From: Ensifer adhaerens
Lineage (GTDB): Bacteria > Pseudomonadota > Alphaproteobacteria > Rhizobiales > Rhizobiaceae
Length of the DNA: 64,000 nt
Assembly: GCF_020035535.1 (NCBI RefSeq)
Contig: NZ_CP083349.1
Coordinates: 2,480,001-2,544,000 of the forward strand
Direction: 5' to 3'
This document shows, piece after piece, positions 52,375 through 61,120 of this stretch (the first letter of the stretch is position 1; each line of letters opens with the position of its first letter). Below the pieces are notes generated by a model. That model was not told the origin of the DNA. It worked only from the letters and a program-made list of their open reading frames with translations, and made no database searches. A program made the position numbers and the translations under genes.

Positions 52375-53179
52375 TCGCCTCAACCGCTCGCCGATAGGCT
52401 TGAAGATCGCGGCCGCCGCCGGCCTCGCCTTCCTGCACCTGCCGATCCTCCTGATCTTCCTCTACGCGTTTACGACCGAGGAGAAGAGCTACCAGTTCCC
52501 GCCGCCGGGGCTGACGACGCAATGGTTCGCGGTTGCCTGGAACCGGCCGGACGTCTGGGCGGCGCTGACGCTGTCGGTCAAGGTCGCCTCGATCGCAACC
52601 TCGGTCGCGCTCGTGCTCGGCACGCTCTGCGCCGCCGCGGTCAGCCAGACCCGCTTCTTCGGCCGGGAGACGATTTCGCTGCTTGTCATCCTGCCGATAG
52701 CACTGCCCGGCATTATCACCGGCATTGCCCTTCGCTCCGCCTTCTCGATGGCCGATATCCCCTTCTCCTTCTGGACCATCGTGCTCGGCCACGCGACCTT
52801 CTGCATCGTCGTCGTCTACAACAATGCGGTTGCCCGCTTCCGACGGATTTCCGGCTCGCTGATCGAGGCCTCGATGGATCTCGGCGCCGACGGCTTCCAG
52901 ACCTTCCGCTACATCATCCTGCCGAACATCGGCACGGCGCTGCTCGCCGGCGGCATGCTCGCCTTCGCGCTGTCTTTCGACGAGGTGATCGTCACGACGT
53001 TTACGGCCGGCCAGCAATCGACGCTTCCGATCTGGATGCTCGAAGAACTGATCCGCCCGCGCCAGCGCCCGGTGACCAACGTGGTTGCCATGGTCGTGGT
53101 GCTCGTCACCTTCCTGCCGATCCTCGGCGCCTACTACCTCACCCGCGACGGCGACCAGATCGCCGGCGCCGGCAAATAA
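52364..53179 (+). CDS. ydcV: Polyamine-type ABC permease (YdcV/PotC-like)
   Basis: A 271-residue inner-membrane permease with a first helix at about residues 13-33, an EAA-type loop [20 protein letters not shown] (near 166-185) and [15 protein letters not shown], the PotC-type signature. It overlaps the YdcU-type gene by 11 bases and is followed after 24 bases by the aldehyde dehydrogenase gene. Confidence 0.92.
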   Translation: MRSDRLNRSPIGLKIAAAAGLAFLHLPILLIFLYAFTTEEKSYQFPPPGLTTQWFAVAWNRPDVWAALTLSVKVASIATSVALVLGTLCAAAVSQTRFFGRETISLLVILPIALPGIITGIALRSAFSMADIPFSFWTIVLGHATFCIVVVYNNAVARFRRISGSLIEASMDLGADGFQTFRYIILPNIGTALLAGGMLAFALSFDEVIVTTFTAGQQSTLPIWMLEELIRPRQRPVTNVVAMVVVLVTFLPILGAYYLTRDGDQIAGAGK

Positions 53180-53203
53180 CTCGACTATCAAGGGAGAACA
53201 GAC

Positions 53204-54631
53204 ATGGACACCCAACTGCTGATCGGATCGCGCTTCGAGGCCGGCACCGAGGCCGACGAACACATCCTGAACCCGCGGACGGGCGGCAAGATCGTCGATC
53301 TGCCGGAAGCCTCGCATGCCCAGGTCGAGGCGGCTGTCGACGCCGCCGAACAGGCCTTCACCACCTGGTCGCAGACGACGCCGGCCGAGCGCTCGAACTA
53401 TCTCCTGAAGATTGCCGACGCGATCGAGAAGGATGCCGATGGCTTTGCAGCGCTTGAGGCGCTCAACTGCGGCAAGCCGATCAATGCGGTCAGGAACGAC
53501 GAACTGCCGGCGATCGTTGACTGCTGGCGCTTCTTTGCGGGTGCCGTGCGCAACCTGCATGCGCCGACCGCAGGCGAATACCTGCCCGGCCATACCTCGA
53601 TGATCCGCCGCGACCCGATCGGCATCGTCGGCTCGATCGCGCCTTGGAACTATCCGCTGATGATGATGGCCTGGAAGCTGGCACCGGCGATCGCCGGCGG
53701 CAACACCGTCGTCTTCAAGCCGTCCGAACAGACGCCGCTGACGGCGCTGAAGCTTGCCCGCGTGCTCGCCGACATCCTGCCGGAAGGCGTGGTCAATGTT
53801 GTGAGCGGCCGCGGTGAAACCGTCGGCAACGCACTGATCAACCACCCGAAGATCTCGATGGTCTCGATCACCGGCGACATCGCCACCGGCAAGAAGGTGC
53901 TGGCGGCCGCCGCCAAGACCGTCAAGCGCACGCATCTGGAACTCGGCGGCAAGGCCCCGGTCATCGTCTATGACGACGCCGACCTCGAAGCGGTGGTCAA
54001 CGGCATCCGAACCTTCGGCTATTACAATGCCGGCCAGGACTGCACCGCCGCCTGCCGCATCTATGCCGAAGCGGGCATCTACGAGAAGCTGGTCGCCGAC
54101 CTCACCTCCGCCGTCTCGACCATCCGCTACAATCTCGCCGACGACACGGAAAACGAGATCGGCCCGCTGATCTCGCGCCGCCAGCGCGACCGTGTCGCAA
54201 GTTTCGTCGAGCGCGCCGCCGACCAGAAACACATCGAGATCACCACCGGCGGCAGTGCCGGCAGCTCGGACGGCTTTTTCTTCCAGCCGACCGTGGTCGC
54301 CGGTGCGACCCAGGAAGACGAGATCGTCCGGCGCGAGGTCTTCGGCCCCGTCGTCTCCGTCACCCGCTTCACCGGCAACGACGATGCGGTCGCCTGGGCG
54401 AATGACAGCGATTATGGCCTCGCCTCCTCCGTCTGGACCAAGGATATTTCCAGGGCGATGAAGGCGGCTTCTCGCCTGCAGTATGGCTGCACCTGGATCA
54501 ACACCCACTTCATGCTGACCAACGAGATGCCGCATGGCGGCGTCAAGCAGTCGGGCTACGGCAAGGACATGTCGGTCTATGCGCTCGAGGACTACACCGC
54601 CGTCCGCCACATCATGATCAATCACGGCTGA
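53204..54631 (+). CDS. patD: Gamma-aminobutyraldehyde dehydrogenase
   Basis: A 475-residue NAD-dependent aldehyde dehydrogenase, close in length and motifs to E. coli PatD (YdcW, 474 residues). Marks are [35 protein letters not shown], the catalytic Glu in LELGGKAP, the catalytic Cys in [16 protein letters not shown], and NTHFM ... EMPHGG at the C-terminus. It oxidises 4-aminobutyraldehyde, from putrescine transamination or oxidation, to GABA. Position directly after the importer supports a putrescine uptake-and-use operon. Related betaine-aldehyde dehydrogenases use trimethylated analogues, so activity on 4-trimethylaminobutyraldehyde is worth considering. Confidence 0.9.
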   Translation: MDTQLLIGSRFEAGTEADEHILNPRTGGKIVDLPEASHAQVEAAVDAAEQAFTTWSQTTPAERSNYLLKIADAIEKDADGFAALEALNCGKPINAVRNDELPAIVDCWRFFAGAVRNLHAPTAGEYLPGHTSMIRRDPIGIVGSIAPWNYPLMMMAWKLAPAIAGGNTVVFKPSEQTPLTALKLARVLADILPEGVVNVVSGRGETVGNALINHPKISMVSITGDIATGKKVLAAAAKTVKRTHLELGGKAPVIVYDDADLEAVVNGIRTFGYYNAGQDCTAACRIYAEAGIYEKLVADLTSAVSTIRYNLADDTENEIGPLISRRQRDRVASFVERAADQKHIEITTGGSAGSSDGFFFQPTVVAGATQEDEIVRREVFGPVVSVTRFTGNDDAVAWANDSDYGLASSVWTKDISRAMKAASRLQYGCTWINTHFMLTNEMPHGGVKQSGYGKDMSVYALEDYTAVRHIMINHG

Positions 54632-54691
54632 GGCTCACCGCCCCGGCCCGGACAACGCATGCAAACGAACAACAAACGGGAGGAGTTTGCG

Positions 54692-55183
54692 ATGTACCGT
54701 CGTCAATTGCTTGTTGCTGCAGGCGCGCTCGGCTTGAGCGCCCTTGTGCTGACGCCAGCGGCCTTTGCCGCCGACGCGGCGCCGGACGTGGTCGCGGCCT
54801 ATGTCGCGGCCTGGAACGCTCATGACTCGGCCAAGGCCGCATCCTATTTCGCCGACGACGTCAGCTACTACGACGCCTCGGTCGGCAAGCCGGTCACTGG
54901 CAAGGATGCCGCCAAGACCGGCGTCATCGACAACTTCCTGAACGCGGTGCCCGACGCGGTCTGGGCCATGAAGGGCGACCCCATCGCTAGCGGCGACAAG
55001 GTGTCCTTCGAGTGGGAATTCTCCGGCACCAATTCCGGAGCCTGGGCCGATGGTACGGCCGCGACCAACAAGAGCTTCAAGTTCACCGGCGCCTCGGTCT
55101 TCACCGTCAAGGATGGCAAGATCGCTGCCCAGAACGACTATTACGACGCCCTCGGCTTCTACAAGCAGCTCGGGTTGATGTAA
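54692..55183 (+). CDS. Exported SnoaL-like (NTF2-fold) protein
   Basis: A 163-residue protein with a signal peptide (MYRRQLLVAAGALGLSALVL, cleavage near AFAA). The mature part is a SnoaL/NTF2 cone: VVAAYVAAWNAHDSAKAASYF, then a C-terminal VFTVKDGKIAAQNDYYD. ATG 54692 follows GGGAGGAG. It lies 60 bases after patD and before a terminator, so it may be the last gene of that operon. SnoaL-like proteins can be small enzymes or ligand carriers; no catalytic set is identifiable. Confidence 0.82.
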   Translation: MYRRQLLVAAGALGLSALVLTPAAFAADAAPDVVAAYVAAWNAHDSAKAASYFADDVSYYDASVGKPVTGKDAAKTGVIDNFLNAVPDAVWAMKGDPIASGDKVSFEWEFSGTNSGAWADGTAATNKSFKFTGASVFTVKDGKIAAQNDYYDALGFYKQLGLM

Positions 55184-55210
55184 CGGGCGTTGCCTCGCCC
55201 TGCGCTTCGA

Positions 55211-55245
55211 AAGCCGCAGGCTCCAGCCTGCGGCTTCCTGCCGCT
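55211..55245 (+). terminator. Terminator hairpin after the SnoaL-like gene
   Basis: AAGCCGCAGGCT (55211-55222), CC, AGCCTGCGGCTT (55225-55236): a perfect 12-bp dyad 28 bases after the stop, with a TTTT about 10 bases further on. It closes the polyamine-type operon. Confidence 0.75.
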
Positions 55246-55268
55246 TTTGTCCGCAAATCATGACTACA

Positions 55269-55328
55269 AAACTCATAAATGACTTGCGTCGATAGAAATC
55301 TTGAGTAACACGATCACCTTATGAGTTT
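55269..55328 (+). promoter_or_regulatory. Iron-responsive promoter region with RirA-type box upstream of fhuF
   Basis: TGA-N9-TCA (the consensus form of the rhizobial RirA iron-responsive operator) lies at 55302-55316 (TGAGTAACACGATCA). It sits between the arms of a 10-bp inverted repeat: AAACTCATAA (55269-55278) and TTATGAGTTT (55319-55328). The region is AT-rich and ends about 90 bases before the fhuF start. Iron control of fhuF by RirA is known in S. meliloti; binding here is inferred. Confidence 0.6.
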
Positions 55329-55420
55329 CTGACCGCGCTCAGAAGGTGTCGCATGCTGGCAGGACGGCGTAGTTTCACGGCTGTATTTCCGATCGGGCGC
55401 GCCCGCGTGCGAGTGGCATC

Positions 55421-56176
55421 ATGACGGCCATTGCCTGCGAACCGGTTGTCGAGATCGGCGGCCCCAAGGCCCTGTCGGCCGCCTTCGCCGGCACCCATGC
55501 CTGGTGCAACGAGAAGATGGTGCTCTCGGACGAGCTTTCCGATGGCATGGCGCTACCCGACTTCTTTTCCTCCGGTGCCTTCGGTCACGCGCTCGATATC
55601 TACACGGCAAAATCCGGCGCCAGCGACCGGCGCGCCGTCGCCTCCATGTGGTCGCTCTATTATTTCTCGGCCCTCACTATCCCCTATCTGGTGGCGCGTG
55701 TGCTCGACCATCAGGTGCTTCCCGTCACCTTCGACCAGATGAAAGTGGCGCTCGGCGAAGACGGCCTTCCCCGAACCTTCGGCGTGGCGACATCGGGCGA
55801 CTGGCAGCAGGCTGACGATACCGACGTGTTCGCAACGCTTGGCCCGCCGATGCACGGGCACCTGCGCGAGGTCGTCGGCTACCTCAAGTCCGTAGGTGGC
55901 ATCGCCCCGAAGCTCGCCTGGAACAACGCGCTCGTCTATATCGACTATGCGCTACGGGCCTCCGGCATCGAGCCGCTGAACGCCCAGGCCGACGCGCTGA
56001 TCGGCAGCAAGTCCCTGCCGGACGGCACGCCCAACCCCTTCTTCGATTGCCTTCGCCACGAAGAAGAAGACGGCGCCCGTGTCTGCCGCCGCAAGATCTG
56101 CTGCCTGCGCTATCTGCTGCCCGGTATCCCGAGCTGCGGCAGCCTCTGCGCCCTCCCCAGCCAAAGGAACCAATAG
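55421..56176 (+). CDS. fhuF: Ferric siderophore reductase FhuF
   Basis: A 251-residue cytosolic iron-sulfur protein. The C-terminal cluster motif fits CC-x10-C-x2-C exactly (CCLRYLLPGIPSCGSLC, near residues 226-242), the atypical [2Fe-2S] binding site of FhuF. The central segment SLYYFSALTIPYLVARVL matches the family. It reduces hydroxamate-bound ferric iron after uptake, freeing ferrous iron. The siderophore-binding-protein gene follows three bases later, an arrangement known in S. meliloti (fhuF-fhuP). No receptor gene lies in the window. Confidence 0.9.
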   Translation: MTAIACEPVVEIGGPKALSAAFAGTHAWCNEKMVLSDELSDGMALPDFFSSGAFGHALDIYTAKSGASDRRAVASMWSLYYFSALTIPYLVARVLDHQVLPVTFDQMKVALGEDGLPRTFGVATSGDWQQADDTDVFATLGPPMHGHLREVVGYLKSVGGIAPKLAWNNALVYIDYALRASGIEPLNAQADALIGSKSLPDGTPNPFFDCLRHEEEDGARVCRRKICCLRYLLPGIPSCGSLCALPSQRNQ

Positions 56177-56179
56177 GTT

Positions 56180-57319
56180 TTGTCGTCCCGCCGCCCCTTC
56201 CAGGCCGCCATTCGGCTGACGCTCGCTCTCGTTGTCGCGCTGCTCTTCGCCTTTTCTGCCCGCGCCGAAGGCAACTGGCCGATGACCGTCACCGATGCGG
56301 TCGGCCGCGAGGTGATGATCCCGGCAAGGCCGAAGGCAATCCTGCTTGGAAGCGGCTTCAACCTTGTCGCTTTGTCGCTGATCCATCCCGATCCCGTCAG
56401 CCTGCTCGTCGGCTGGTCCGGCGACATGAAGGGTGACAATCCCGAGATCTATGAGGCCTTCCGGCGGAAATTCCCTGATATCGCCGACGTGCCGCAGATC
56501 GACGACGGAACCGGCCCCGGCCTTTCCTTCGAAACGCTGCTGACGCTGAAAGCCGACCTCGGCATCCTCGCCAACTGGCAGGCCGATACCGAGCCGGGCA
56601 AGCGCGCGATCGACTATCTGACCGGCATCGGCGTGCCGGTGGTGGTCGTCGATTTCAACAACGACCCGCTGACGAGCACGCCGCGCATGATGCGCCTGCT
56701 TGGCAGGATCCTCGAACGGGACGAGCAGGCCGACGCGTTTGCCCGGTTCTACGAGGACAGGCTGGCGCTGATCCAGGCCCGCATTGCCGCCAAGCCGGAG
56801 CCCCGTCCGCTGGTGCTGATGGATGCCTTCCCCCAGGCAGACCGTTGCTGCTGGGCCTACGGCACCGGCGGTCTCGGCGAATTCCTGACGATCGCCGGCG
56901 GCCGCAACATCGCCGAAGGCGTGCTGCCGCGCCCCGGCGGCACGGTCAATGCCGAAGCGGTCATGGCCGCCAACCCCGATATCTACATCGCCACCTCCTC
57001 GCCCGGCGGCAAATACGGCACGCTCTCGATCGGGCCCGGTGTCAGCCAGGACGAAGCGCGCCAGACGCTCGCCCGCACCATCGAGGCGCCCGCGCTCACG
57101 AGCATGCGCGCCGTTGAGGAAAAGCGGGTCCATGGACTCTGGAACTTCTTCAACGCCATCCCACTCAACATCGTCGCCGCAGAAGCCTTCGCCACCTGGA
57201 TCCGGCCGGATCTCTTTGGTGATCTCGATCCGAAGAAGAGCCTTGACGAAATCAACACCCGTTTCGCTGCGGTCCCGTTCGAAGGCACCTACTGGGTAGA
57301 CCTGAAGCCGACGGAGTAG
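56180..57319 (+). CDS. fhuP: Periplasmic iron-siderophore binding protein (FhuP-like)
   Basis: A 379-residue class III binding protein (FecB/FhuD fold) with a signal peptide (LTLALVVALLFAFSARAEG, about residues 13-31). VTDAVGREVMIPARPKAILL at the mature start is typical of iron-siderophore binders. The start is TTG 56180, the only one that includes the signal peptide, with AAAGGA 12 bases upstream. It follows fhuF by 3 bases. It would carry ferric hydroxamates to the inner-membrane importer, which is encoded elsewhere. Confidence 0.85.
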   Translation: MSSRRPFQAAIRLTLALVVALLFAFSARAEGNWPMTVTDAVGREVMIPARPKAILLGSGFNLVALSLIHPDPVSLLVGWSGDMKGDNPEIYEAFRRKFPDIADVPQIDDGTGPGLSFETLLTLKADLGILANWQADTEPGKRAIDYLTGIGVPVVVVDFNNDPLTSTPRMMRLLGRILERDEQADAFARFYEDRLALIQARIAAKPEPRPLVLMDAFPQADRCCWAYGTGGLGEFLTIAGGRNIAEGVLPRPGGTVNAEAVMAANPDIYIATSSPGGKYGTLSIGPGVSQDEARQTLARTIEAPALTSMRAVEEKRVHGLWNFFNAIPLNIVAAEAFATWIRPDLFGDLDPKKSLDEINTRFAAVPFEGTYWVDLKPTE

Positions 57320-57534
57320 CTCTCCTTCCTCACTTGACCTGTGTCCGTCCCTGGTCGGCCGGGATAGCCACCCGCTGCTTATCGTTGCGTGTTGTCTGCC
57401 GCAAGACGCACTATATAAGTGTCGTCACGGCCTTGTTCCAAGAGGGCAAGGACCGTCTAACGCTTTGATCGGCTGCATGGTTTCCCTCTTGCATCGAATC
57501 CGATTCAAGGAATGATGCGGTGAGGAGGATCTGG
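57320..57534. other. Intergenic region, 215 bases
   Basis: It contains CGGCCTTG (57429-57436) and CAAGGACCG (57447-57455), an imperfect hairpin that may terminate fhuP transcription, and a TATATAA stretch near 57413-57419 that could be a -10 element. Nothing firmer is seen. Confidence 0.35.
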
Positions 57535-58059
57535 ATGCTTTGGTTGATTGCGTTACCGCTGGGTCTTGTCGTTGTGTATCTGGCAGCGCGCTTCAGCCGT
57601 TTTCGCCAATGGGCGGAACCGATCCTCTCGGTCGCCGTAGCGGTCGGCCTGCTCGTCGCCTTCATCATCTGGTTCAGCGATCGCGACGGCCGCAAGCCCG
57701 TAGCACCGGAGCCGGCGCAGACGACGCAACCCGCGGGCCTCACCGCTGCCGACATCGCGTTGGAAGGGCTAACCTTTGAGCAAAGCCAGCCGGAACGAAG
57801 CTTCCGCCTGCGTGGCACGGTGACGAACAGGGGCCAGACTCTGCTCGAATATTTCCGGCTTTCGGTCACGCTGGAAGATTGCCCTGACGATGCCTGCCAG
57901 GCGATCGGCGACGACGCGGCCCTCATCCTCGCCCGGGTGCCGGCCGGCCAGAGCCGGCCGTTCGAAACTTTCCTCACCTTTCCGAACCGCGAGGGCCAGA
58001 GCCTGACGGCCCCAAAATGGACGACCAATATCGTCGAGGTTCGCGGCACAAACCGGTGA
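57535..58059 (+). CDS. Small two-helix membrane-anchored protein, FxLYD-like
   Basis: A 174-residue protein with two N-terminal membrane helices (about residues 1-16 and 29-48), then an external domain. The domain pattern RLRGTVTNRGQTLLEYFRLSVTLEDC resembles FxLYD-type beta-sandwich segments found in secreted or anchored proteins. ATG 57535 was chosen over the GTG at 57520 because GAGGAGG lies at the right distance only for the former. No function can be named. Confidence 0.68.
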   Translation: MLWLIALPLGLVVVYLAARFSRFRQWAEPILSVAVAVGLLVAFIIWFSDRDGRKPVAPEPAQTTQPAGLTAADIALEGLTFEQSQPERSFRLRGTVTNRGQTLLEYFRLSVTLEDCPDDACQAIGDDAALILARVPAGQSRPFETFLTFPNREGQSLTAPKWTTNIVEVRGTNR

Positions 58060-58176
58060 ACAGCGTGCGCAGTGCCCGGAATGCGACACAATTCCGGCGG
58101 AAACCCGCTTCAAAGTTTATCAGGAATCGCTTGTGAACAGCGCGCGCTCGGCGATTCGACAGGAGAGTGGGATATT

Positions 58177-58761
58177 CTAGGCAGCGTCCGGACGGCGTAG
58201 GGCTTCGACGAAAGCAACCGTCGTCGTCACCTCGGCGAATTCGGCGCGCAAGGTCGCGACATGGGCTCGGTGGACGTCCCGTGCCGGGATTTCCGTTCCA
58301 TCTCCATCCGGCTGATCGAAGCAATCGCATGCATCCTCGACGAGGATCATGCGGTAACCGAGATTGGCGCCGACGCGCACCGAGGTGGAGACACACATGT
58401 CGGTGGAAATGCCGAATGCAACGACTGTATCGACGCCGAGACGACGCAGCCTTAGGTCGAGGTCGGTGCCGATGAACGCTGCGTTGACGCTTTTGGTGAC
58501 GAGTGGCTCGCCGGCCTGCGGCTCGAAACCGGGCCGGAAGGCGTTGCCGGATGCACCGGGGGCGAGTGTCGAGCCCGGCATGACGCTATCATGGCGTACG
58601 TGGATCACCGGCCGGCCTGCGGCGCGCCAGGCGGCAAGCAAAGCGAGACCATTCCGGTCGATATCGGCATTCCATCGGCGTGGCCAGGGGGCGCTGTCGA
58701 AAGCCTGCTGCATGTCGATCGGCAGCAGCACGGCATTGTCGGGCACTACGGGTAATTTCAT
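58177..58761 (-). CDS. Cysteine hydrolase, isochorismatase-like family
   Basis: A 194-residue cytosolic hydrolase. The catalytic triad positions are visible: Asp in LLPIDMQQAF (near residue 16), Lys in VTKSVNAAF (near 89) and Cys in GISTDMCVSTSVR (near 123). Such enzymes hydrolyse amides (nicotinamide, N-carbamoylsarcosine) or vinyl ethers. It is divergent from an Lrp-type regulator gene across a perfect operator-like palindrome, so it is probably the regulator's target. N-carbamoylsarcosine or another carbamoyl compound would fit the neighbourhood, but this is a guess. Confidence 0.86.
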   Translation of the reverse strand: MKLPVVPDNAVLLPIDMQQAFDSAPWPRRWNADIDRNGLALLAAWRAAGRPVIHVRHDSVMPGSTLAPGASGNAFRPGFEPQAGEPLVTKSVNAAFIGTDLDLRLRRLGVDTVVAFGISTDMCVSTSVRVGANLGYRMILVEDACDCFDQPDGDGTEIPARDVHRAHVATLRAEFAEVTTTVAFVEALRRPDAA

Positions 58762-58833
58762 GGCAAGGCTCCTTCGTTGCGAGAAGGAAGCTATCTGTCC
58801 TATCGTCCGGTTTCACTGGACAAGATGGCGCCA

Positions 58834-58853
58834 GACCGGACAAATGTCCGGTC
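58834..58853. promoter_or_regulatory. Perfect palindrome between hydrolase and Lrp-type genes
   Basis: GACCGGACA (58834-58842), AA, TGTCCGGTC (58845-58853): a perfect 9-bp dyad 22 bases upstream of the Lrp-type start. Related half-sites (GTCCGG at 58805-58810 and CTGGACA at 58816-58822) lie just upstream at helical spacing. This is the likely autoregulatory site. Confidence 0.65.
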
Positions 58854-58875
58854 TTCGCACGAAAGGAGATACAAT

Positions 58876-59319
58876 TTGACGGAACTCGACGACAAGGATC
58901 GGCTGCTGCTGGCAGCGCTTCGCCAGGATTCTCGCCAGAGCCTGGTGGCGCTCGCCCGACATGCCGGCCTCTCGCGCAGCGGCGTGCACGAGCGCCTGCG
59001 GCGCCTCGAAGCCAAAGGCGTCGTCGCCGGCTACACGATCCGTCTCGGCGTCGAGGACAAGAACCCGACGGTCAGGGCCCTGGTCGCCATCACGTTCCAG
59101 TCCAACAAGAATTGCGATCACATCGTGCCGCATCTTTCCGCCATGCCGCCAGTGGTCACCTGCTGGTCGCTCGCCGGGTCCACCGACCTGATGGTGCTCG
59201 TCGAATGCGCATCCAATGGCGATCTCGACACGATCCGCCGGCAGATTTCCCTGATCCCGGGCATCGCCACAGTGCAGACGCATGTGGCGCTCCGGACGCA
59301 TTTCGATCGAAGAGATTAG
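58876..59319 (+). CDS. Lrp/AsnC-family transcriptional regulator
   Basis: A 147-residue regulator: HTH at residues 3-60 (DDKDRLLLAALRQDSRQSLV, then GLSRSGVHERLRRLEAKGVV) and a RAM/ligand domain from about 70. The start is a TTG at 58876 with a textbook AAAGGAG seven bases upstream. An ATG at 58825 would place the palindromic operator inside the coding region and is rejected. It is divergent from the isochorismatase-like gene and 42 bases convergent with the Rieske gene. Confidence 0.86.
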   Translation: MTELDDKDRLLLAALRQDSRQSLVALARHAGLSRSGVHERLRRLEAKGVVAGYTIRLGVEDKNPTVRALVAITFQSNKNCDHIVPHLSAMPPVVTCWSLAGSTDLMVLVECASNGDLDTIRRQISLIPGIATVQTHVALRTHFDRRD

Positions 59320-59361
59320 GTGGGGCGGCCTTGGCCGATCTCACACATTTGAGGCCCTGCC

Positions 59362-60594
59362 TCAGACCGGCCGGCTGATCTCGTCGAGATACCAATGGAT
59401 GTAGCGCAGCTCGTTCTGCTCCATCGGCGCGATCGGACCCGGCGCGAAATAGTGCGAGCGCACGCCGCGCGAGGTGTGCTCGATGATCGCCTTGTCTTCC
59501 TCGGTCGTCACCTTCCACAGCCACGTCAGCCTTTCTAGATCGTAGTCGCGCCCCTCCTCGGCGCTACCGTCGACGAGCCAGATCAGCTCCATCTCCGAGG
59601 TCTCCGCGGTCTTGGGCACGAAGCGGTAGATCATGCCGTGATCGGGATAGCAGACGAGGAAGGTGGTGCCGCCGAGGTGAATGGAGGTGACGCCGCCGTC
59701 GAAATCGCTGAAGCGCCCCATCAGCGTGCTCAGCGCCTGGCCGTCCTTGCTCCCGGTCTTGGCGCCGTCATAGAGCGGATAACGGAAGGCATGCACCGCC
59801 TCCTTGCCGCCGGCAGACGTCTGCCAGTGGTTGCCGGAGCCAACCTCGATGCCCAGTTCACAAGTACGCGCCTCCATCCGCGCGTTCAGTTCCTCGATCA
59901 TGTGCAGGGGCTGTTCCAGCGCATGCGTCTCGGAATATTCCGGATGCGCCGGACCGCAGTGGTAGCACTCCACATAGTTCTCGACGGCGAGCTTCCAGTT
60001 GGCGTCAACCGGATAGGACTGGCGATGAGCGATCTTCGCCGATCCCCAGCCATACTGCCCGCAGGTCGCGTGCAGCAGATGCTCGACCTCGGAGAAATCG
60101 AGCGGCTCGTCGGCAAAGGAGATGAAGATCAGCCCTTCGGCGACGCGCACATGCAGCTTCTTCAGCCCGTGGTCCTCACGCCTGAAATCCTTGGGCATCA
60201 GCCTTGCTGCCTTCAGCGCCCCGTCATTGCCATAGGTCCAGGCGTGATAGGGGCAGACGAAGGCGCGGGCGTTGCCCTTGTCCTTGGTGCAGACCTCGGC
60301 GCCGCGATGACGGCAGACATTGAGCATCGCGTGGATCTCGCCGTTCGCCGTGCGGGTGACGATCACCTGCTCTGAGGCCATGCGAAAGACCTCGAAATCG
60401 TTGGCGTTCGGGATCGCACTTTCATGCGCCACGCAATGCCAGTGGCGGCGGAAGACCCGTTCGAGGTCGCGTTCATAGATTTCCGGGTCGAGATAGAAGG
60501 CGCGCGCGAGCCCATGGCCGGGTCGATGCGCTGCGACAAGCTGGTCGATCCGGTCGCCGATGGTGGTCGTATTCTTGAGCTCCGAAACGAACAT
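59362..60594 (-). CDS. Rieske-type oxygenase alpha subunit, quaternary-amine demethylase type (GbcA/CntA-like)
   Basis: A 410-residue Rieske non-haem iron oxygenase. The cluster motif fits CxH-x17-CxxH exactly (CRHRGAEVC ... CPYH, near residues 92-114). The mononuclear iron motif reads NYVECYHCGPAH, with Glu in the bridging position where most Rieske oxygenases have Asp. As I recall, bridging Glu is a mark of the carnitine oxygenase CntA. Family members oxidatively demethylate or cleave glycine betaine, carnitine or stachydrine. The reductase partner gene is not in the window. Downstream of the MttB-family and dimethylglycine-type genes on the same strand, it fits glycine betaine or related N-demethylation. 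ATG 60594. Confidence 0.87.
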   Translation of the reverse strand: MFVSELKNTTTIGDRIDQLVAAHRPGHGLARAFYLDPEIYERDLERVFRRHWHCVAHESAIPNANDFEVFRMASEQVIVTRTANGEIHAMLNVCRHRGAEVCTKDKGNARAFVCPYHAWTYGNDGALKAARLMPKDFRREDHGLKKLHVRVAEGLIFISFADEPLDFSEVEHLLHATCGQYGWGSAKIAHRQSYPVDANWKLAVENYVECYHCGPAHPEYSETHALEQPLHMIEELNARMEARTCELGIEVGSGNHWQTSAGGKEAVHAFRYPLYDGAKTGSKDGQALSTLMGRFSDFDGGVTSIHLGGTTFLVCYPDHGMIYRFVPKTAETSEMELIWLVDGSAEEGRDYDLERLTWLWKVTTEEDKAIIEHTSRGVRSHYFAPGPIAPMEQNELRYIHWYLDEISRPV

Positions 60595-60702
60595 GAGGCT
60601 GAACTCCACTAATTGGACCGGAAGGACCGCGTTCCGGCGCGCGTGTATTTTTCGTTTTCCGCGGGGGCTCGTTCGCCCCAAGTTCGTCGCTGGAGCAAAA
60701 AC

Positions 60703-60940
60703 TGCCCCTCACCCTGATCCTCTCCCCGCCTGCGGGCAGAGGGGAAAGTCGCCGTTGGCGCCAACGCCTACCTTTGGCCGGCGGGCACATTAACGTTCCT
60801 CCCTGCCGGCCTGCTCTATTGGAGCGAGACCTCACAGGGCGTCGCCTCTTTGCCTCACCCTGCGGGTGAGGCACGGCAGTTGCCTCGAGTCTCCTTCTCC
60901 CCGCCTGCGGGGAGAAGGTGGCCGGCAGGCCGGATGAGGG
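60703..60940. repeat. RIME-like intergenic palindromic element, copy 4 (composite)
   Basis: It fills the middle of the 526-base gap between MttB-family and Rieske genes. Several hairpins are seen: CCTCTCCCCGCCTGCGGGCAGAGG (about 60720-60742), CCTCACCCTGCGGGTGAGG (about 60853-60871) and CTTCTCCCCGCCTGCGGGGAGAAGG (about 60894-60918), with GCCGGCAGGCCGGATGAGGG at the right end. The rest of the gap (60595-60702, 60941-61120) holds only the Rieske gene's leader and short G/C-rich sequence. Confidence 0.72.
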
Positions 60941-61120
60941 CGCCACCCTCACAGCGCCAGCAACGGACAGCACCAAGCACTTGCGTCATTTAAGGCACGG
61001 GCCATCGCTCGCGAGCTTCGGTTGACACCTTCGCCCGGCGCAATTCCGTGCAATCTGTAGAAGACGAGCGACCTGACCCGGCAGCCCGTTGCCCCGCCCC
61101 GAAACCGGGGCGAGCGAAAC

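Noticed and set aside
52319..54625. 768-residue minus-strand frame opposite ydcV and patD
   Set aside because: Antisense to genes with clear catalytic motifs; composition typical of a shadow frame.
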